The translations under genes were made by a program, and so were the position numbers. 64,000 bases of DNA, from NCBI RefSeq assembly GCF_007994985.1, contig NZ_VOQF01000001.1, positions 186,001 to 250,000 of the forward strand, given 5' to 3'. This DNA is from Metabacillus litoralis. GTDB lineage: Bacteria; Bacillota; Bacilli; Bacillales; Bacillaceae. The notes under the pieces were generated by a model, which was not told the DNA's origin, ran no database searches, and worked only from the letters and a program-made list of their open reading frames with translations. This document shows, in pieces, positions 53,273-62,439 of the stretch (positions are counted from its first letter, which is position 1; each line of letters begins with the position of its first letter).

Positions 53273-53677
53273 TTATGTTTCATACCTTATAATTTCTATT
53301 AAATCATTAGAAGGAGAAAGTTCTTTTACAGAAAAATCAGATCGTTGACGTTGTATTTCAGCGTATTGAACAACGGTATTTTCATAAAGAAAAACCAATA
53401 AATAGATATCATCTCTACTACCTATACCACTTTGGTCTTTATAATCAACACCTAACTTTTCTTTAATTGTTTCATGTGTCGTATAAGGTGGAAAGACTAT
53501 TGCTTTATCCCAGTTAAAGCTTGTCAAAGAATCTATTCTAATTTCACTATTATTTTCGTCCTCTACTATTTCATAAATTGATTTCTCTAATTCAATATTT
53601 TCTTGAACACCACTACTTTGATTACAGCCTACTAATATGAGTAAAGAAAATAAAAGAACTGTAAATTGTTTCATCAT
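53273..53677 (-). CDS. putative lipoprotein
   Basis: 134 residues. Signal peptide with lipobox LVGC near residue 18 (LLFSLLILVGCNQSS). The mature part includes FNWDKAIVFPPYTTHE, a segment seen in several small Bacillus lipoproteins. No family assigned. AGGTGT lies close to the start. Confidence 0.72.
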   Translation of the reverse strand: MMKQFTVLLFSLLILVGCNQSSGVQENIELEKSIYEIVEDENNSEIRIDSLTSFNWDKAIVFPPYTTHETIKEKLGVDYKDQSGIGSRDDIYLLVFLYENTVVQYAEIQRQRSDFSVKELSPSNDLIEIIRYET

Positions 53678-53778
53678 ACACCTCGATTCTACTCATTTTC
53701 ATCATATGTAAATTCTGCTAAAGTGAAAGAAGTGTTATCTTCCTTATTGTGCAAGCGCATCTTTTACTTGAAGTCATT

Positions 53779-53997
53779 TTAATGTTTTGGCTTCATAAAA
53801 CCTTTGATCAACATTCCTACTCCTACAACAAAAATAATAGGAAACAGTATAACCATTAACCCTCCAGCAGCAAAACCACTTCCAACACTTACCCCGTAAA
53901 TAATTCCGATTAGCCAAGATAAAAGTGGTGCTATTAACAACATGGTGATAAGTCCCCATGTAATAAGTCGTTTTCTTTGAGATTTGTTATTCATCAT
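53779..53997 (-). CDS. small glycine-rich membrane protein
   Basis: 72 residues from the ATG at 53997, behind AGGAG. One cytoplasmic basic N-terminus (NNKSQRKRLITW), then two hydrophobic segments with Gly-rich SVGSGFAAGGLMV between. No family recognised. Confidence 0.6.
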   Translation of the reverse strand: MMNNKSQRKRLITWGLITMLLIAPLLSWLIGIIYGVSVGSGFAAGGLMVILFPIIFVVGVGMLIKGFMKPKH

Positions 53998-54462
53998 ACT
54001 CACTCCTATAGCTTTTCAATAGTATTGTTTCTACGATCATCACGATTTCTTCTTATCATATAATTCTTGAAAAATACTTGATTGTTGTAAGCTGATACAC
54101 CTCTGTTCTCTATAACAATTCCTCCTACGCATCCTTCATATATATTAACATAATTATCCATTACTATTATCTAAATTCGCTTTAAATTAAATATGAGCGC
54201 TTATCTTTATTCTAAGATAGCACTCAATTAATCATAAATTATTTATAAAGTTCTCATTTAAACTAGACTCTTTGAAAACACACTACTTTTACTTTTTATA
54301 ACCCATATATGGATAGAATTGATGTGCGCTCCTTGCATCTATTGTCGGAGATCATTAAAGCATTTCTTTCTTAATCCCTTTTACAAGATCTCTAATAAAC
54401 TTCATCTTATTCCTAGGAGTTGATTCATATCATCTTTAACTCTCTTCCACTACTTATTTGGA
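53998..54462. other. gene-poor stretch
   Basis: About 460 AT-rich bases. A 16-codon minus frame at about 54361-54411 encodes a cationic amphipathic peptide (MKFIRDLVKGIKKEML) behind AGGAATAAG, but there is no further support. Nothing else seen. Confidence 0.4.
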
Positions 54463-54927
54463 TTAAACATAACACTTTAACTTTCTTCCTTCACCATCTA
54501 TGAAACCATTATTTTTATAAAAAATAAAAGATTTACTAAACTGAGGTAACGGAGGTGTCGCTACTTCTATACGCTTCCATTCCATTGTTTTTCCATATTG
54601 TATGGCTTTAGCTAATAATTTCGAACCTATCCCATTAGAACGATACTCTGGCAAAACATAGAATTCTTGAATGATCCCAAATTCACCACCTGCATAAAGA
54701 GAATGGCTTATACATAGTGATATAAAGCCAATAAAATGATTTTTCTCTTCTGCAAGAAAAACTATATACGTGTCCTTCTCTAAATAATTTTTACAAATTT
54801 CTAATGAATAGTAATGGTCAGGAATGCTAAGTTTCCTATTGGTTTTTTCACAAATTTCCTTCATTAACTCTTCGAATAATTCTGTAATAACTTGGTAATC
54901 ATCTACCAGAGCTCTTTTAATTTTCAT
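54463..54927 (-). CDS. GNAT family N-acetyltransferase
   Basis: 154 residues, complete GNAT: FGIIQEFYVLPEYRSNGIGSKLLAKAIQYG holds beta-4 and the acetyl-CoA loop (RSNGIGS), followed by VATPPLPQFSKSFIFYKNNGF. AGGAGG before the ATG. Divergent from the next GNAT gene. Substrate unknown. Confidence 0.88.
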   Translation of the reverse strand: MKIKRALVDDYQVITELFEELMKEICEKTNRKLSIPDHYYSLEICKNYLEKDTYIVFLAEEKNHFIGFISLCISHSLYAGGEFGIIQEFYVLPEYRSNGIGSKLLAKAIQYGKTMEWKRIEVATPPLPQFSKSFIFYKNNGFIDGEGRKLKCYV

Positions 54928-55071
54928 CTATGTATCCTCCTACAAAATTAACATAATAAAACTTTATTAAAGAAATTAAGTTTAAGAGAATTCCTTTAAA
55001 ATTTTATTGTATAAATATTTATTTGTACCCATAATTATACATTATATTCATTTTGAAAAGGAGAAATAATT

Positions 55072-55515
55072 ATGACACTAATCGTTCGTACAGTAGATCC
55101 AAAAGATCTAAAATCTCTAACAGTATTAATGTATCAATATATTGTAGATTTCTACAAACGACCAAAACCTCCAATAGAGGATGTACATAATTTAATTAAT
55201 ATCTTATTAGAAAAAAACAAAGGTATCCAATATATTGCTGAGCAAGAGGGTGATCTTGTCGGATTTGCCACTTTGTTTTTTAGCTTTAGTACAACCAAGG
55301 CAGATAAGATTACAATAATGAACGACATCTATGTAATCCAAAACGTAAGAAGTAAAGGTGTAGCACAAGAACTTTTTAAAGCATGCGTGAAATACACAAA
55401 AGAAAATGGTTATGCACATATGTCATGGATTACTGCAACAGATAACAAACGCGCACAACGATTTTATGAAAAAATGGGTGGTTCACTTGGTGACTGGATG
55501 AGCTACTCCATTTAA
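55072..55515 (+). CDS. GNAT family N-acetyltransferase
   Basis: 147 residues. IMNDIYVIQNVRSKGVAQELFKACVKY carries the acetyl-CoA loop (RSKGVAQ), and ATDNKRAQRFYEKMGG the C-terminal helix and strand. AAAGGAG before the ATG. It has a terminator of its own. Substrate unknown. Confidence 0.88.
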   Translation: MTLIVRTVDPKDLKSLTVLMYQYIVDFYKRPKPPIEDVHNLINILLEKNKGIQYIAEQEGDLVGFATLFFSFSTTKADKITIMNDIYVIQNVRSKGVAQELFKACVKYTKENGYAHMSWITATDNKRAQRFYEKMGGSLGDWMSYSI

Positions 55516-55518
55516 CCA

Positions 55519-55552
55519 AAAAAACCTCTTTTTTGAGGTCTTGTTTTACTCT
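55519..55552 (+). terminator. terminator of the GNAT gene at 55072
   Basis: ACCTC pairs with GAGGT around a T-rich loop, followed by CTTGTTTT, directly after the stop. Confidence 0.75.
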
Positions 55553-55758
55553 GCTTATAATTTATGATCCTCAAAGATTTTAACCTATACAAAAAGAAAC
55601 CAATTAAAACAACTATGTTATTAACAGGTCATCACTTTTGTTGTTACTATTAGACTTACTATATGTATATAAAGAAATTTATTATATTAAAGACGTTAAG
55701 TGACTTTATATATTAAAACCATTATCCTTTTCTCAAAGTAACGTACGTTCCATACAAC

Positions 55759-55799
55759 AAAAAGAGCGTAAATCCATATAAGGATAACACCCTTTTTTG
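55759..55799 (-). terminator. terminator of the AlkD-like gene
   Basis: AAAAAG-G-GT-ATCC pairs with GGAT-AC-C-CTTTTT with several mismatches, 12 bases from the stop at 55811. Confidence 0.6.
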
Positions 55800-55810
55800 A
55801 AATATAATTT

Positions 55811-56518
55811 TTAACATCTAACATACTTGCGCTTGAAACCTAGTCTTCCTTTATCCAAATCTTTTTGAATACTTTCGTAAGCATTTAGTAAGCTGCTTTT
55901 TTTATTTTCCCGCTTTATTTCTACTGTACCTACTTCTTTTGCAGTCTCAATCGCTTTTTCATTCAGTGGTAAATAGGATATCCCTACAGTAAATAGAAAA
56001 TTATTCATAGCTGATTTCGTTCGTTCTGGAGAATTATGAATTTCTTTTTTAACAGTATCGAGCATTTGGGAAATCTTGCTTTCAGAAAATTCATTGTCTG
56101 GTCGATTTCCTAATAACCAGCAGTAGCAACTCCACCCCGCTGACATTTTCAGCTCCTGATCACTTGCAATCCAATTATCGGCAATGCTTTGTGCAAGCTC
56201 TGACTCAGCTAATGTTACAGCTACCACATAATCAGACAGCATATAAAAATATGCTGCTTCAATCCAACGTTCAAAATCTGACTCAGTCATTGCGTTTGGG
56301 TCTGCAATTATACCTGCAAAATACATAGCATCATAGTTACCTGTAGCATAAAGCTCTTCAGCTAAGGGTTGATTTATTTTTATTTTCTTTGCGATTGGTT
56401 TCATAGCACCTGTTGCTACACCAAAAAGAGGGTCATGTGCTCCATTGGATATGTATATTTTTTTCGTTCGTTCCTTACCTAATGCCTCAAGCTCCTGCAT
56501 AACTGTTTCGAAATCCAT
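55811..56518 (-). CDS. DNA alkylation repair protein (AlkD-like)
   Basis: 235 residues, built of short helical repeats. FGVATGAMKPIAKKIK, YDAMYFAGIIADP, DNWIASDQELKMSAGWSCYCW and the end LGFKRKYVRC match the AlkC/AlkD-like HEAT-repeat family. AlkD removes bulky or charged alkylated purines from DNA; this shorter group is less studied, and the Asp/Trp/Arg catalytic set was not verified. AGGGACG before the ATG. Confidence 0.8.
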   Translation of the reverse strand: MDFETVMQELEALGKERTKKIYISNGAHDPLFGVATGAMKPIAKKIKINQPLAEELYATGNYDAMYFAGIIADPNAMTESDFERWIEAAYFYMLSDYVVAVTLAESELAQSIADNWIASDQELKMSAGWSCYCWLLGNRPDNEFSESKISQMLDTVKKEIHNSPERTKSAMNNFLFTVGISYLPLNEKAIETAKEVGTVEIKRENKKSSLLNAYESIQKDLDKGRLGFKRKYVRC

Positions 56519-56703
56519 GGGTTTTGTACGTCCCTTCTAGGTATCAATACTAATTCATTGTAGGGGAAGAATGTTAAATAAACTATAAACTATTCTTACC
56601 ATAATTAGCTTAAAAAGTTCAGATGGAATATTTTAACTTATTTTCATTTGATATCTAAATTTTTTTTAAATTCTTACCCTTTACTACAATAATTCTTTAA
56701 CAG

Positions 56704-56859
56704 TTACATTATAAATTCAAACACTACATTTATAGTAATTATTGTTATGATCAAACCAAATGCCAACTTCTTAAAAGTGGTTTTCATACTGTCTCTTTTT
56801 CTCTTTTTTGAGATTAACAATAATATGATTAATAAAACAATTAGTATTGAAGTTTGCAT
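56704..56859 (-). CDS. 51-residue two-segment membrane peptide
   Basis: ATG behind GAGGTGAAATA. The peptide starts with MQTSILIVLLIILLLIS, then a KKRKRD basic stretch, then a second hydrophobic helix (AFGLIITIITINVVFEFIM). Its size and pattern suggest a small integral membrane protein or a Bacillus small toxin-like peptide. No family recognised. Confidence 0.6.
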   Translation of the reverse strand: MQTSILIVLLIILLLISKKRKRDSMKTTFKKLAFGLIITIITINVVFEFIM

Positions 56860-56972
56860 TATTTCACCTCATCTTCTAAAGCTATACTAGAACAATCCTA
56901 ATAGAAACATCACACACATCATTTTTATTTCGTTGATACGCTTGAATGCTAATGCTGTTAGTCAAACCGTTT

Positions 56973-57434
56973 TTAGTTGAAGAGTTGCTTTACCTTATCT
57001 TGATCTTTCAAATGATCTTGAATGAGATCTTCCAATTCTTCTTTGTTAGTAAATTCATTTAAATCTCTTCCATACCATTTCTCTAGATTTCCCTTCGTCA
57101 TTTCATATTCCATACCTTCAAAATCAAACTTTATCAGTTCAACATTTTGAATTAATGAAAATAAATATGTACTGTTGTATAGAACAGTTTGTTCGTAACC
57201 TTCTTCTATTTCTAAATGATAATGTATGATTATTCCATAAGGTTTTTCTTTCGTTTCAAGTTCAAATCCTTTTAGATGATTATTACTTGGCAAAGAATTT
57301 AAAATATGTGAAACTGCATTGTTATCACCAACATAAGAGTTTTTATATTGAAAGATATCTACCTTACTGGTGTTACATCCACTTAAGAGAAATAATACGA
57401 ATAAAAATGATAACATTCCTTTTACTATTCTCAA
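56973..57434 (-). CDS. DUF4825 family lipoprotein
   Basis: 153 residues from a TTG at 57434, eight bases after AGGAG. Signal peptide with lipobox LSGC (FLFVLFLLSGC). YKNSYVGDNNAVSHILNSLP and KGFELETKEKPYGI, then KGNLEKWYGRDLNEF, are the DUF4825 signature. Lipid-anchored, function unknown. Confidence 0.85.
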   Translation of the reverse strand: MRIVKGMLSFLFVLFLLSGCNTSKVDIFQYKNSYVGDNNAVSHILNSLPSNNHLKGFELETKEKPYGIIIHYHLEIEEGYEQTVLYNSTYLFSLIQNVELIKFDFEGMEYEMTKGNLEKWYGRDLNEFTNKEELEDLIQDHLKDQDKVKQLFN

Positions 57435-57501
57435 TATTTCCACTCCTATAAGACGTTTTCATGATTCTATCTGAACAATTGCTAGCAAATTCTCGAAACT
57501 T

Positions 57502-57798
57502 CTAATTGCTTTTAAATCTAACTAAAAATGGAGTTAGTATTGAACCAAAAAACGCTAATAAGATTCCATTAAAAATTGTTGTAAAAAAGTTTTCAAAAGG
57601 AGTTAGAAAATTCATAAAAAGTGACATCGGTAGGACAATTAGAAACGTTGCTATTAACCTTCCGGAAAAAGTAATACGATGCTCCGTACCACATTTTTCA
57701 CATATAATAGATTTGTACCCCCAGCCCCAAAAAGACAGATAAACTTTTTTCCAACTAAAATGCTTATTACAATTTTTACATTGTTGTATATTACTCAT
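57502..57798 (-). CDS. TIGR04104-type zinc-finger membrane protein
   Basis: 98 residues from the ATG at 57798. QQCKNCNKHFSWKKVYLSFW and IICEKCGTEHRITF form two CxxC pairs (zinc ribbon), followed by two hydrophobic segments. This layout fits the TIGR04104 putative zinc-finger family, recalled from memory. Function unknown. Confidence 0.72.
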   Translation of the reverse strand: MSNIQQCKNCNKHFSWKKVYLSFWGWGYKSIICEKCGTEHRITFSGRLIATFLIVLPMSLFMNFLTPFENFFTTIFNGILLAFFGSILTPFLVRFKSN

Positions 57799-57883
57799 CA
57801 CCTTTACCACAATCTTTCCCTAATATTAGCATAATCTCCTATCTTATTATTCTACAATCTATCTTGATTGATATAAGCACCTT

Positions 57884-58378
57884 TTAGAAATAATTAGGAA
57901 TCTCAAATGAAATTGAATCAACATCATAAGATTGTGAATAATACACACAAACACTATCTTTGTATTTTTGCTTTTCATACGGAATTTCAATAAAACCTAA
58001 TTTGCTATAAAAATCTGCTCCAATATCACTATAAAGAAAAAAATGGTTGCAGCTTTCTTTCTGTTCAAGCTCATTAATTACTTCTTTTATTAATAAAGAA
58101 GCATGCCCCTTTTTTCTAGATTGCAAATGGGTCGAAATTGAACCAATCCCTTTTACGATGATATCTTCTGAGGGACTTAGCTCATAAACAATAAGAGAAC
58201 TTAATAGTTCCTTTGTGTTTAGATCTTCAAGTGTGTACCAGGTTCCCTTTTGATACTTACTTGATTCTTGACAAATAGCTATATATTTTTCGGAAGACAT
58301 ATTACCTCCCCAAACGTCAAAGCCCATCATATAGATACTGTCCATATCTTCTTTTGTTGCTTTTCTAATTTTCTTCAA
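57884..58378 (-). CDS. GNAT family N-acetyltransferase
   Basis: 164 residues, TTG start behind GAGGTG. IVKGIGSISTHLQSRKKGHASLLIKEVINEL is the GNAT core with loop SRKKGHA, then HFFLYSDIGADFYSKLGFIEIP. Substrate unknown. Confidence 0.87.
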   Translation of the reverse strand: MKKIRKATKEDMDSIYMMGFDVWGGNMSSEKYIAICQESSKYQKGTWYTLEDLNTKELLSSLIVYELSPSEDIIVKGIGSISTHLQSRKKGHASLLIKEVINELEQKESCNHFFLYSDIGADFYSKLGFIEIPYEKQKYKDSVCVYYSQSYDVDSISFEIPNYF

Positions 58379-58522
58379 TAAGTCACACCTCAGTTTAATT
58401 TAAAAATTAAAAATAATATCTATTATCCTTGTAAGATACTTGCCTACAATGTTATCTATTTACAATCATTTAGCTAGCATAAAACATATTTTTGTATGAA
58501 CTTGTTTAAAGAGATGTCTACA

Positions 58523-58709
58523 TTATCGAAAGAAAACTGAATAAATAATAAAAGCTGAAATTAATAGTAAGATAAATATGCCAAGCCCCCTCCAACCTAG
58601 AGCTCAAAACTAAATCGGTCAATCCTCCACCATAAAGAGGATTTCTTTTTAATTCTTCCTGTCTCATTCTTTCTCTTCTTCTTTCTGGTGTTTCTCTATA
58701 GTTACTCAT
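58523..58709 (-). pseudogene. DUF6366-like small protein, frameshifted
   Basis: ATG at 58709 behind AGGAG. The frame begins SNYRETPERRRERMRQEELKRNP and LYGGGLTDLV, then departs from the family pattern. A one-base shift near 58597-58603 restores GWRGLGIFILLLISAFIIYSVFFR and a stop at 58523, the single membrane anchor typical of this family (DUF6366, from memory). A single-base insertion, or a sequencing error, has broken it. Confidence 0.68.
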
Positions 58710-58886
58710 ATAATTTTCTCCTCACCGATGCATATGGCTTGAAAAACATGACATGTAGAAAAAAACCTTTGATAGTGCTTTGTGAATTTACTTTTTCAAA
58801 ATACATCAATATATATAGAATATTTTACCATAACTTGCATTTCTTTATTTTAGGCTATTTTCGTAAAGATTGTTGTTTTTATTCAT

Positions 58887-58920
58887 AAAAATAAAGGGGT
58901 TTCATCTTCCCCTTTATTTA
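58887..58920 (-). terminator. terminator of the lipoprotein gene at 58943
   Basis: AAATAAAGGGG and CCCCTTTATTT, 11-base perfect arms around a nine-base loop; bidirectional in form. Confidence 0.92.
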
Positions 58921-58942
58921 CCAATTTTAGATTATAAGAATT

Positions 58943-59347
58943 TTAATCAACAAGACCATTACCAATGTAGTCAAAAGTATTAACATCAGCATATACAATC
59001 ATATTATTAGGAAAGGATTTACTTGTGGTAGGGAAATCGATTAAATAGACTTCTTTCCCTTTATATGACTTATCGTCAACTTGAGTCATCATATTTTCAT
59101 TCAAAGTAATTTCAGTAACCTTCCCATTCTTCCATGTACTACCATCAATCCATTCTTGTTGTTCTGAAGATAACTGCTCCCAAACAACTTGTCTAACATC
59201 ATTCTCATTTTTTTCCTCATTGATTTGCTCATTAATATTAACAATGTTTTGGTCATTGTTAGTATTTGCTTCCTTATTCTGATTAGAACAAGCGAATAAA
59301 CCTAATAAAAGACAAGAGGAAAGCATAAACAGAATGGTCTTCTTTAT
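58943..59347 (-). CDS. putative lipoprotein, possible ATA start
   Basis: About 134 residues. Signal peptide KKTILFMLSSCLLLGLFAC with lipobox LFAC, followed by a charged, Asn-rich linker. The strong ribosome site AGGAGG sits eight bases before an ATA codon at 59347, at the natural start of the signal peptide; the only in-frame GTG (59356) overlaps that site. So either ATA is used, or the gene has a start-codon mutation, or the GTG works poorly. The mature part (EQLSSEQQEWIDGSTWKNGK) is not recognised. Confidence 0.68.
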   Translation of the reverse strand: MKKTILFMLSSCLLLGLFACSNQNKEANTNNDQNIVNINEQINEEKNENDVRQVVWEQLSSEQQEWIDGSTWKNGKVTEITLNENMMTQVDDKSYKGKEVYLIDFPTTSKSFPNNMIVYADVNTFDYIGNGLVD

Positions 59348-59434
59348 AACAAACACCTCCTCATTTAATTAGACGACATATCTTACTTATACGTTTCAAC
59401 AAAGAACAGATTCTCCTTTGTAATTATGCACTTC

Positions 59435-59641
59435 TCAACATTTCAACTGTTCTTGACACGCTGAAATAAGTATTTGCTCTACTCGTTTATCAAATGCTAA
59501 ATCCTTTCCTATTTCAAGCCTTCGCACAAATTGAGGTATTTGTCCAAATAATACGTTCCACACCTTAAAATGCACCAAACACCCATTCAAGCGATTGGAA
59601 GTTATTAACGTGTTGTATATGAAATATCCCTTTCTTTTCAC
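59435..59641 (-). CDS. possible short gene or remnant
   Basis: 68-codon frame from a GTG that directly touches AGGA, so initiation is doubtful. The end, RLEIGKDLAFDKRVEQILISACQEQLKC, has a protein-like pattern, but no family is recognised. May be a remnant downstream of the MFS gene. Confidence 0.35.
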   Translation of the reverse strand: MKRKGYFIYNTLITSNRLNGCLVHFKVWNVLFGQIPQFVRRLEIGKDLAFDKRVEQILISACQEQLKC

Positions 59642-59665
59642 TCCTCATTATATTCTATTCTCTTT

Positions 59666-60925
59666 TTAAAGACTCATAGTTTCATTACCATAAGCTTTCA
59701 CTTCATAAAATTGTTTTTTTGAAGGCAATAAGCTACATATACACAATATTATGGATAAAATCATCATTACAAGTACACCTATAATCACAACTACCTGAAT
59801 AGAAGTACCATTTGCTGCAATACCCATAATACTCGTTGTCGTTATAACGAAAACTGCTTGAATTAAGCTGTAGGCACTGCCAATGCGGCCCATCATTTCT
59901 ACTGGTATATTATTTTGATAAAATGTTAAAAAGCCTGTATTCGCATAAGAAATAAAAAACGCTAGAATAAAAAAGCCAATTCCCGCAATGATGAACGAGC
60001 TTGAAAAAGCATAAATCACATAACCAACTGAGACTAATACTGAACCCAAACCAATTGTAAACGAAGTTTTTAGATTTTTAACGAATATAGAGTTAATTAT
60101 AGCGCCAGTTACAATACCTGCCCCAGCAATAGTAACCAAAAAACCATACTGACTTTCTGACAAAAATAGTACCTCTTTGGCAAAAGCTGCTTCAAGCGAG
60201 TCTACAGCACTTGCCATAATGACCATAACACAGCTAAACAACATATTAATCATCATTATATATTGTGATTGGCGACTAAATTTAATTACCGCAATCAAAT
60301 CATTTCTTATTATTTTAATAGAAAGCTCACTATTTATTGCTGAAACAATATTTTTCTTTTCTATATCAGGCATTAGTAACGTAATCATTCCTGAGATCAA
60401 TAATGCTAGTGCATTTATATAGATAGCAAAAATCGGGGTACCAATCATAAATAAAAACCCTGCAATTGCTGGACCTATCAAAAATGCCCCTGATGTAATT
60501 AGGCTATGAAGGGAATTGAATTGTTTTCGTTGTTCATGAGGTATTAATTTTGTTATATACGTCATTGATGATGGACCAAAAATAGAACTTGCCATATTTA
60601 TGATAAAAACAACGAAATAAATGAGTGAAAGAGATGACATAATGGGTAATAAAGCAATAAATACAGCTCGGAAAATATCAAGAAAAACCATTAAGTTTCT
60701 TTTATTTAATCGATCAATAATGCTCCCAGCCCAAAAATTAGTCAATAAAGTAGCCATAGGTTTGATGATATAAAGTCCAGATACTGCAAGTGGAGAACTA
60801 GTCATTTCTAAAACGATTAAATTAAGAGCGATGAAATATATCCACTCACCCACATTTGAAACTCCTATTCCAAATAATAAAATGGAGGGATATTTCCATG
60901 AAACACATCTTTTACTTAAAGTCAC
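59666..60925 (-). CDS. MFS transporter under T-box control
   Basis: 419 residues from a GTG at 60925, behind AAAGGAGGG; the longer frame to 60991 reads through the terminator hairpin and is rejected. About twelve membrane segments. VLEMTSSPLAVSGLYIIKP and WAGSIIDRLNKRNLMVFLDI (loop 2-3) place it in the MefA/EntS-like efflux group. It is directly preceded by a T-box leader, which would turn it on when a specific tRNA is uncharged. T-box genes are usually synthetases or amino-acid uptake genes, so the pump may move an amino acid or a synthetase inhibitor (inference). Confidence 0.87.
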   Translation of the reverse strand: MTLSKRCVSWKYPSILLFGIGVSNVGEWIYFIALNLIVLEMTSSPLAVSGLYIIKPMATLLTNFWAGSIIDRLNKRNLMVFLDIFRAVFIALLPIMSSLSLIYFVVFIINMASSIFGPSSMTYITKLIPHEQRKQFNSLHSLITSGAFLIGPAIAGFLFMIGTPIFAIYINALALLISGMITLLMPDIEKKNIVSAINSELSIKIIRNDLIAVIKFSRQSQYIMMINMLFSCVMVIMASAVDSLEAAFAKEVLFLSESQYGFLVTIAGAGIVTGAIINSIFVKNLKTSFTIGLGSVLVSVGYVIYAFSSSFIIAGIGFFILAFFISYANTGFLTFYQNNIPVEMMGRIGSAYSLIQAVFVITTTSIMGIAANGTSIQVVVIIGVLVMMILSIILCICSLLPSKKQFYEVKAYGNETMSL

Positions 60926-60971
60926 TCTTAACACCCTCCTTTCATAACAGGTAAAGAAACACCAGAAACAA

Positions 60972-61250
60972 CAAAAAAATCCCACCCCCAAGACATCATG
61001 TCTTGGGGACGAGATTTTATAATCGTGGTACCACCCCAGTTTATTAATATGTCACCATATTAATCTTATCAAGTACAAAAATACTATACTTTAGCTCTAT
61101 AACGGGAGCTCCCGTCATACCATCCCCTAAAAGGTTCCGATATGATACTCAGAGGCTTGATTCAATAAATCATCCTTACTCCTTCCCACCAAACGGAGCT
61201 CTCTAGAAAGAATTCAATTTATCTACTCTTCTCTTCAACGTTTTTGATAT
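60972..61250 (-). promoter_or_regulatory. T-box riboswitch upstream of MFS gene
   Basis: On the minus strand: AGTAG, a stem ATAAAT/ATTTAT, then GAATCAAGCC as the specifier-loop 3' side, T-box GGGGTGGTACCACG (61024-61037), and terminator CCCCAAGACAT/ATGTCTTGGGG plus T-run (60972-61018). By the register of the Tyr T-box in this window the specifier is CAA (Gln, 61157-61159); a one-base shift gives TCA (Ser). The T-box itself is certain, the specificity is not. Confidence 0.9.
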
Positions 61251-61367
61251 TTATTCTATATTACATACTTTAACATATTATGTAAATATGAAATTTGGAG
61301 GTTTACTCAATAAATTAAAGAAACATCTTGTTAAAGTATATATAGTTAAGAATTCTTAAAATGCCTA

Positions 61368-62045
61368 TTATGTAATATAACGCAATATTTCATCCAAAGA
61401 ACTGATCTCAGCATATGGCTTTATGTCCGTTTCATTTTTTTTATTATGAGGGTTGTACCAAATACCCCTTACATTCCCATTTTGACAGCCGCTAATATCT
61501 TTTTCTAAGTCATCTCCAACAAAAAATGCGTCTTCTGATTTCACATTAAGTTCACTTAATGCTAATTCGAATATTCGTTTGTCAGGTTTACTTAATCCCA
61601 CTTCTTCAGATATTATAATAATATCAAAATAATTATTTAAACCTGTGTTTACTATTTTTGCTTTTTGTCTCTCTGTTGAGCCGTTTGTGATAATCGCAAC
61701 TTTAACATACTTTTTTATCGAGTTTACGAGACTTATCGTATTTTCGTGAATAGAAAAACAATAAGGAAAATGATTATTCCAGAAGTCTTGAATCTCATGA
61801 CTTGGTAATCTATATTTTGGTGGAAATTCATCAAATAATGATTCAAAAGCTTTTGTTTTATCATTACAGCCATAGGCTGCTTTGTCATAACCCTTGAATG
61901 ATTGCAACATTTGCTTTTTGATTGTATCATCCACAACATTTCCATAACACTTTTTTAATATAATGAAAAATATTTCATTTACTGCGCTATCCCTATTAAG
62001 TAAGGTATCATCCAAATCAAATAATATGGCTTTATCATCCTTCAT
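61368..62045 (-). CDS. HAD family hydrolase (YjjG/YfnB-like)
   Basis: 225 residues. LFDLDDTLLNRD is motif I (DxDxT), VAIITNGSTERQKAKI motif II, KPDKRIFELAL motif III, and FFVGDDLEKDISGCQNGNVRGIWYN motif IV. The alpha-helical cap of this length suggests a nucleotidase or small-phosphate phosphatase. GAGG before the ATG. Substrate unknown. Confidence 0.9.
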   Translation of the reverse strand: MKDDKAILFDLDDTLLNRDSAVNEIFFIILKKCYGNVVDDTIKKQMLQSFKGYDKAAYGCNDKTKAFESLFDEFPPKYRLPSHEIQDFWNNHFPYCFSIHENTISLVNSIKKYVKVAIITNGSTERQKAKIVNTGLNNYFDIIIISEEVGLSKPDKRIFELALSELNVKSEDAFFVGDDLEKDISGCQNGNVRGIWYNPHNKKNETDIKPYAEISSLDEILRYIT

Positions 62046-62122
62046 AAAAATTCAAACCTCTTCTCACTAAGAATAATCTCAAGCTTGCAACTTCCTTAAA
62101 CAACTGAGCCTAACCCAGAAAT

Positions 62123-62359
62123 TTATCTGCTTGTCATACCGATAATTAACTTAAATTTCCTTCGTTTTTTCTTCATTCTTTTAAAACACTCTTTTGAATC
62201 AAATATAAAAATCGTTTTATCAATCCATATTCTTATATATAAAGAGTGAAATTTTAAAGGCCCAACAATTCCTTTTTGCTCATATTCAGTACCATCCTCT
62301 AGCTCTGTTTCTGTCCTAACCAACCAAATGTTACCTATTCCGAATTCAATAAACTTCAA
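62123..62359 (-). CDS. DUF3977 family protein
   Basis: 78 residues, TTG start behind GGGGAGAG. KFIEFGIGNIWLVRTETELEDGTE and GPLKFHSLYIRIWI are the DUF3977 pattern; a basic C-terminus (KRMKKKRRKFK) follows. Small, single-domain, function unknown. Confidence 0.83.
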   Translation of the reverse strand: MKFIEFGIGNIWLVRTETELEDGTEYEQKGIVGPLKFHSLYIRIWIDKTIFIFDSKECFKRMKKKRRKFKLIIGMTSR

Positions 62360-62439
62360 GAAAAACTCTCCCCTAAAAATTAAAGCTCAATACATTTTCT
62401 ATCTCTTGTCTACGAAACGTCAATGTAAATAAACAACAC

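Noticed and set aside
54361-54411. 16-codon cationic peptide frame
   Set aside because: Composition is suggestive, but there is no terminator, promoter or other sign of a gene.
60925-60991. N-terminal extension of the T-box-controlled MFS protein
   Set aside because: It overlaps the 3' end of the leader terminator; GTG at 60925 has an ideal ribosome site.
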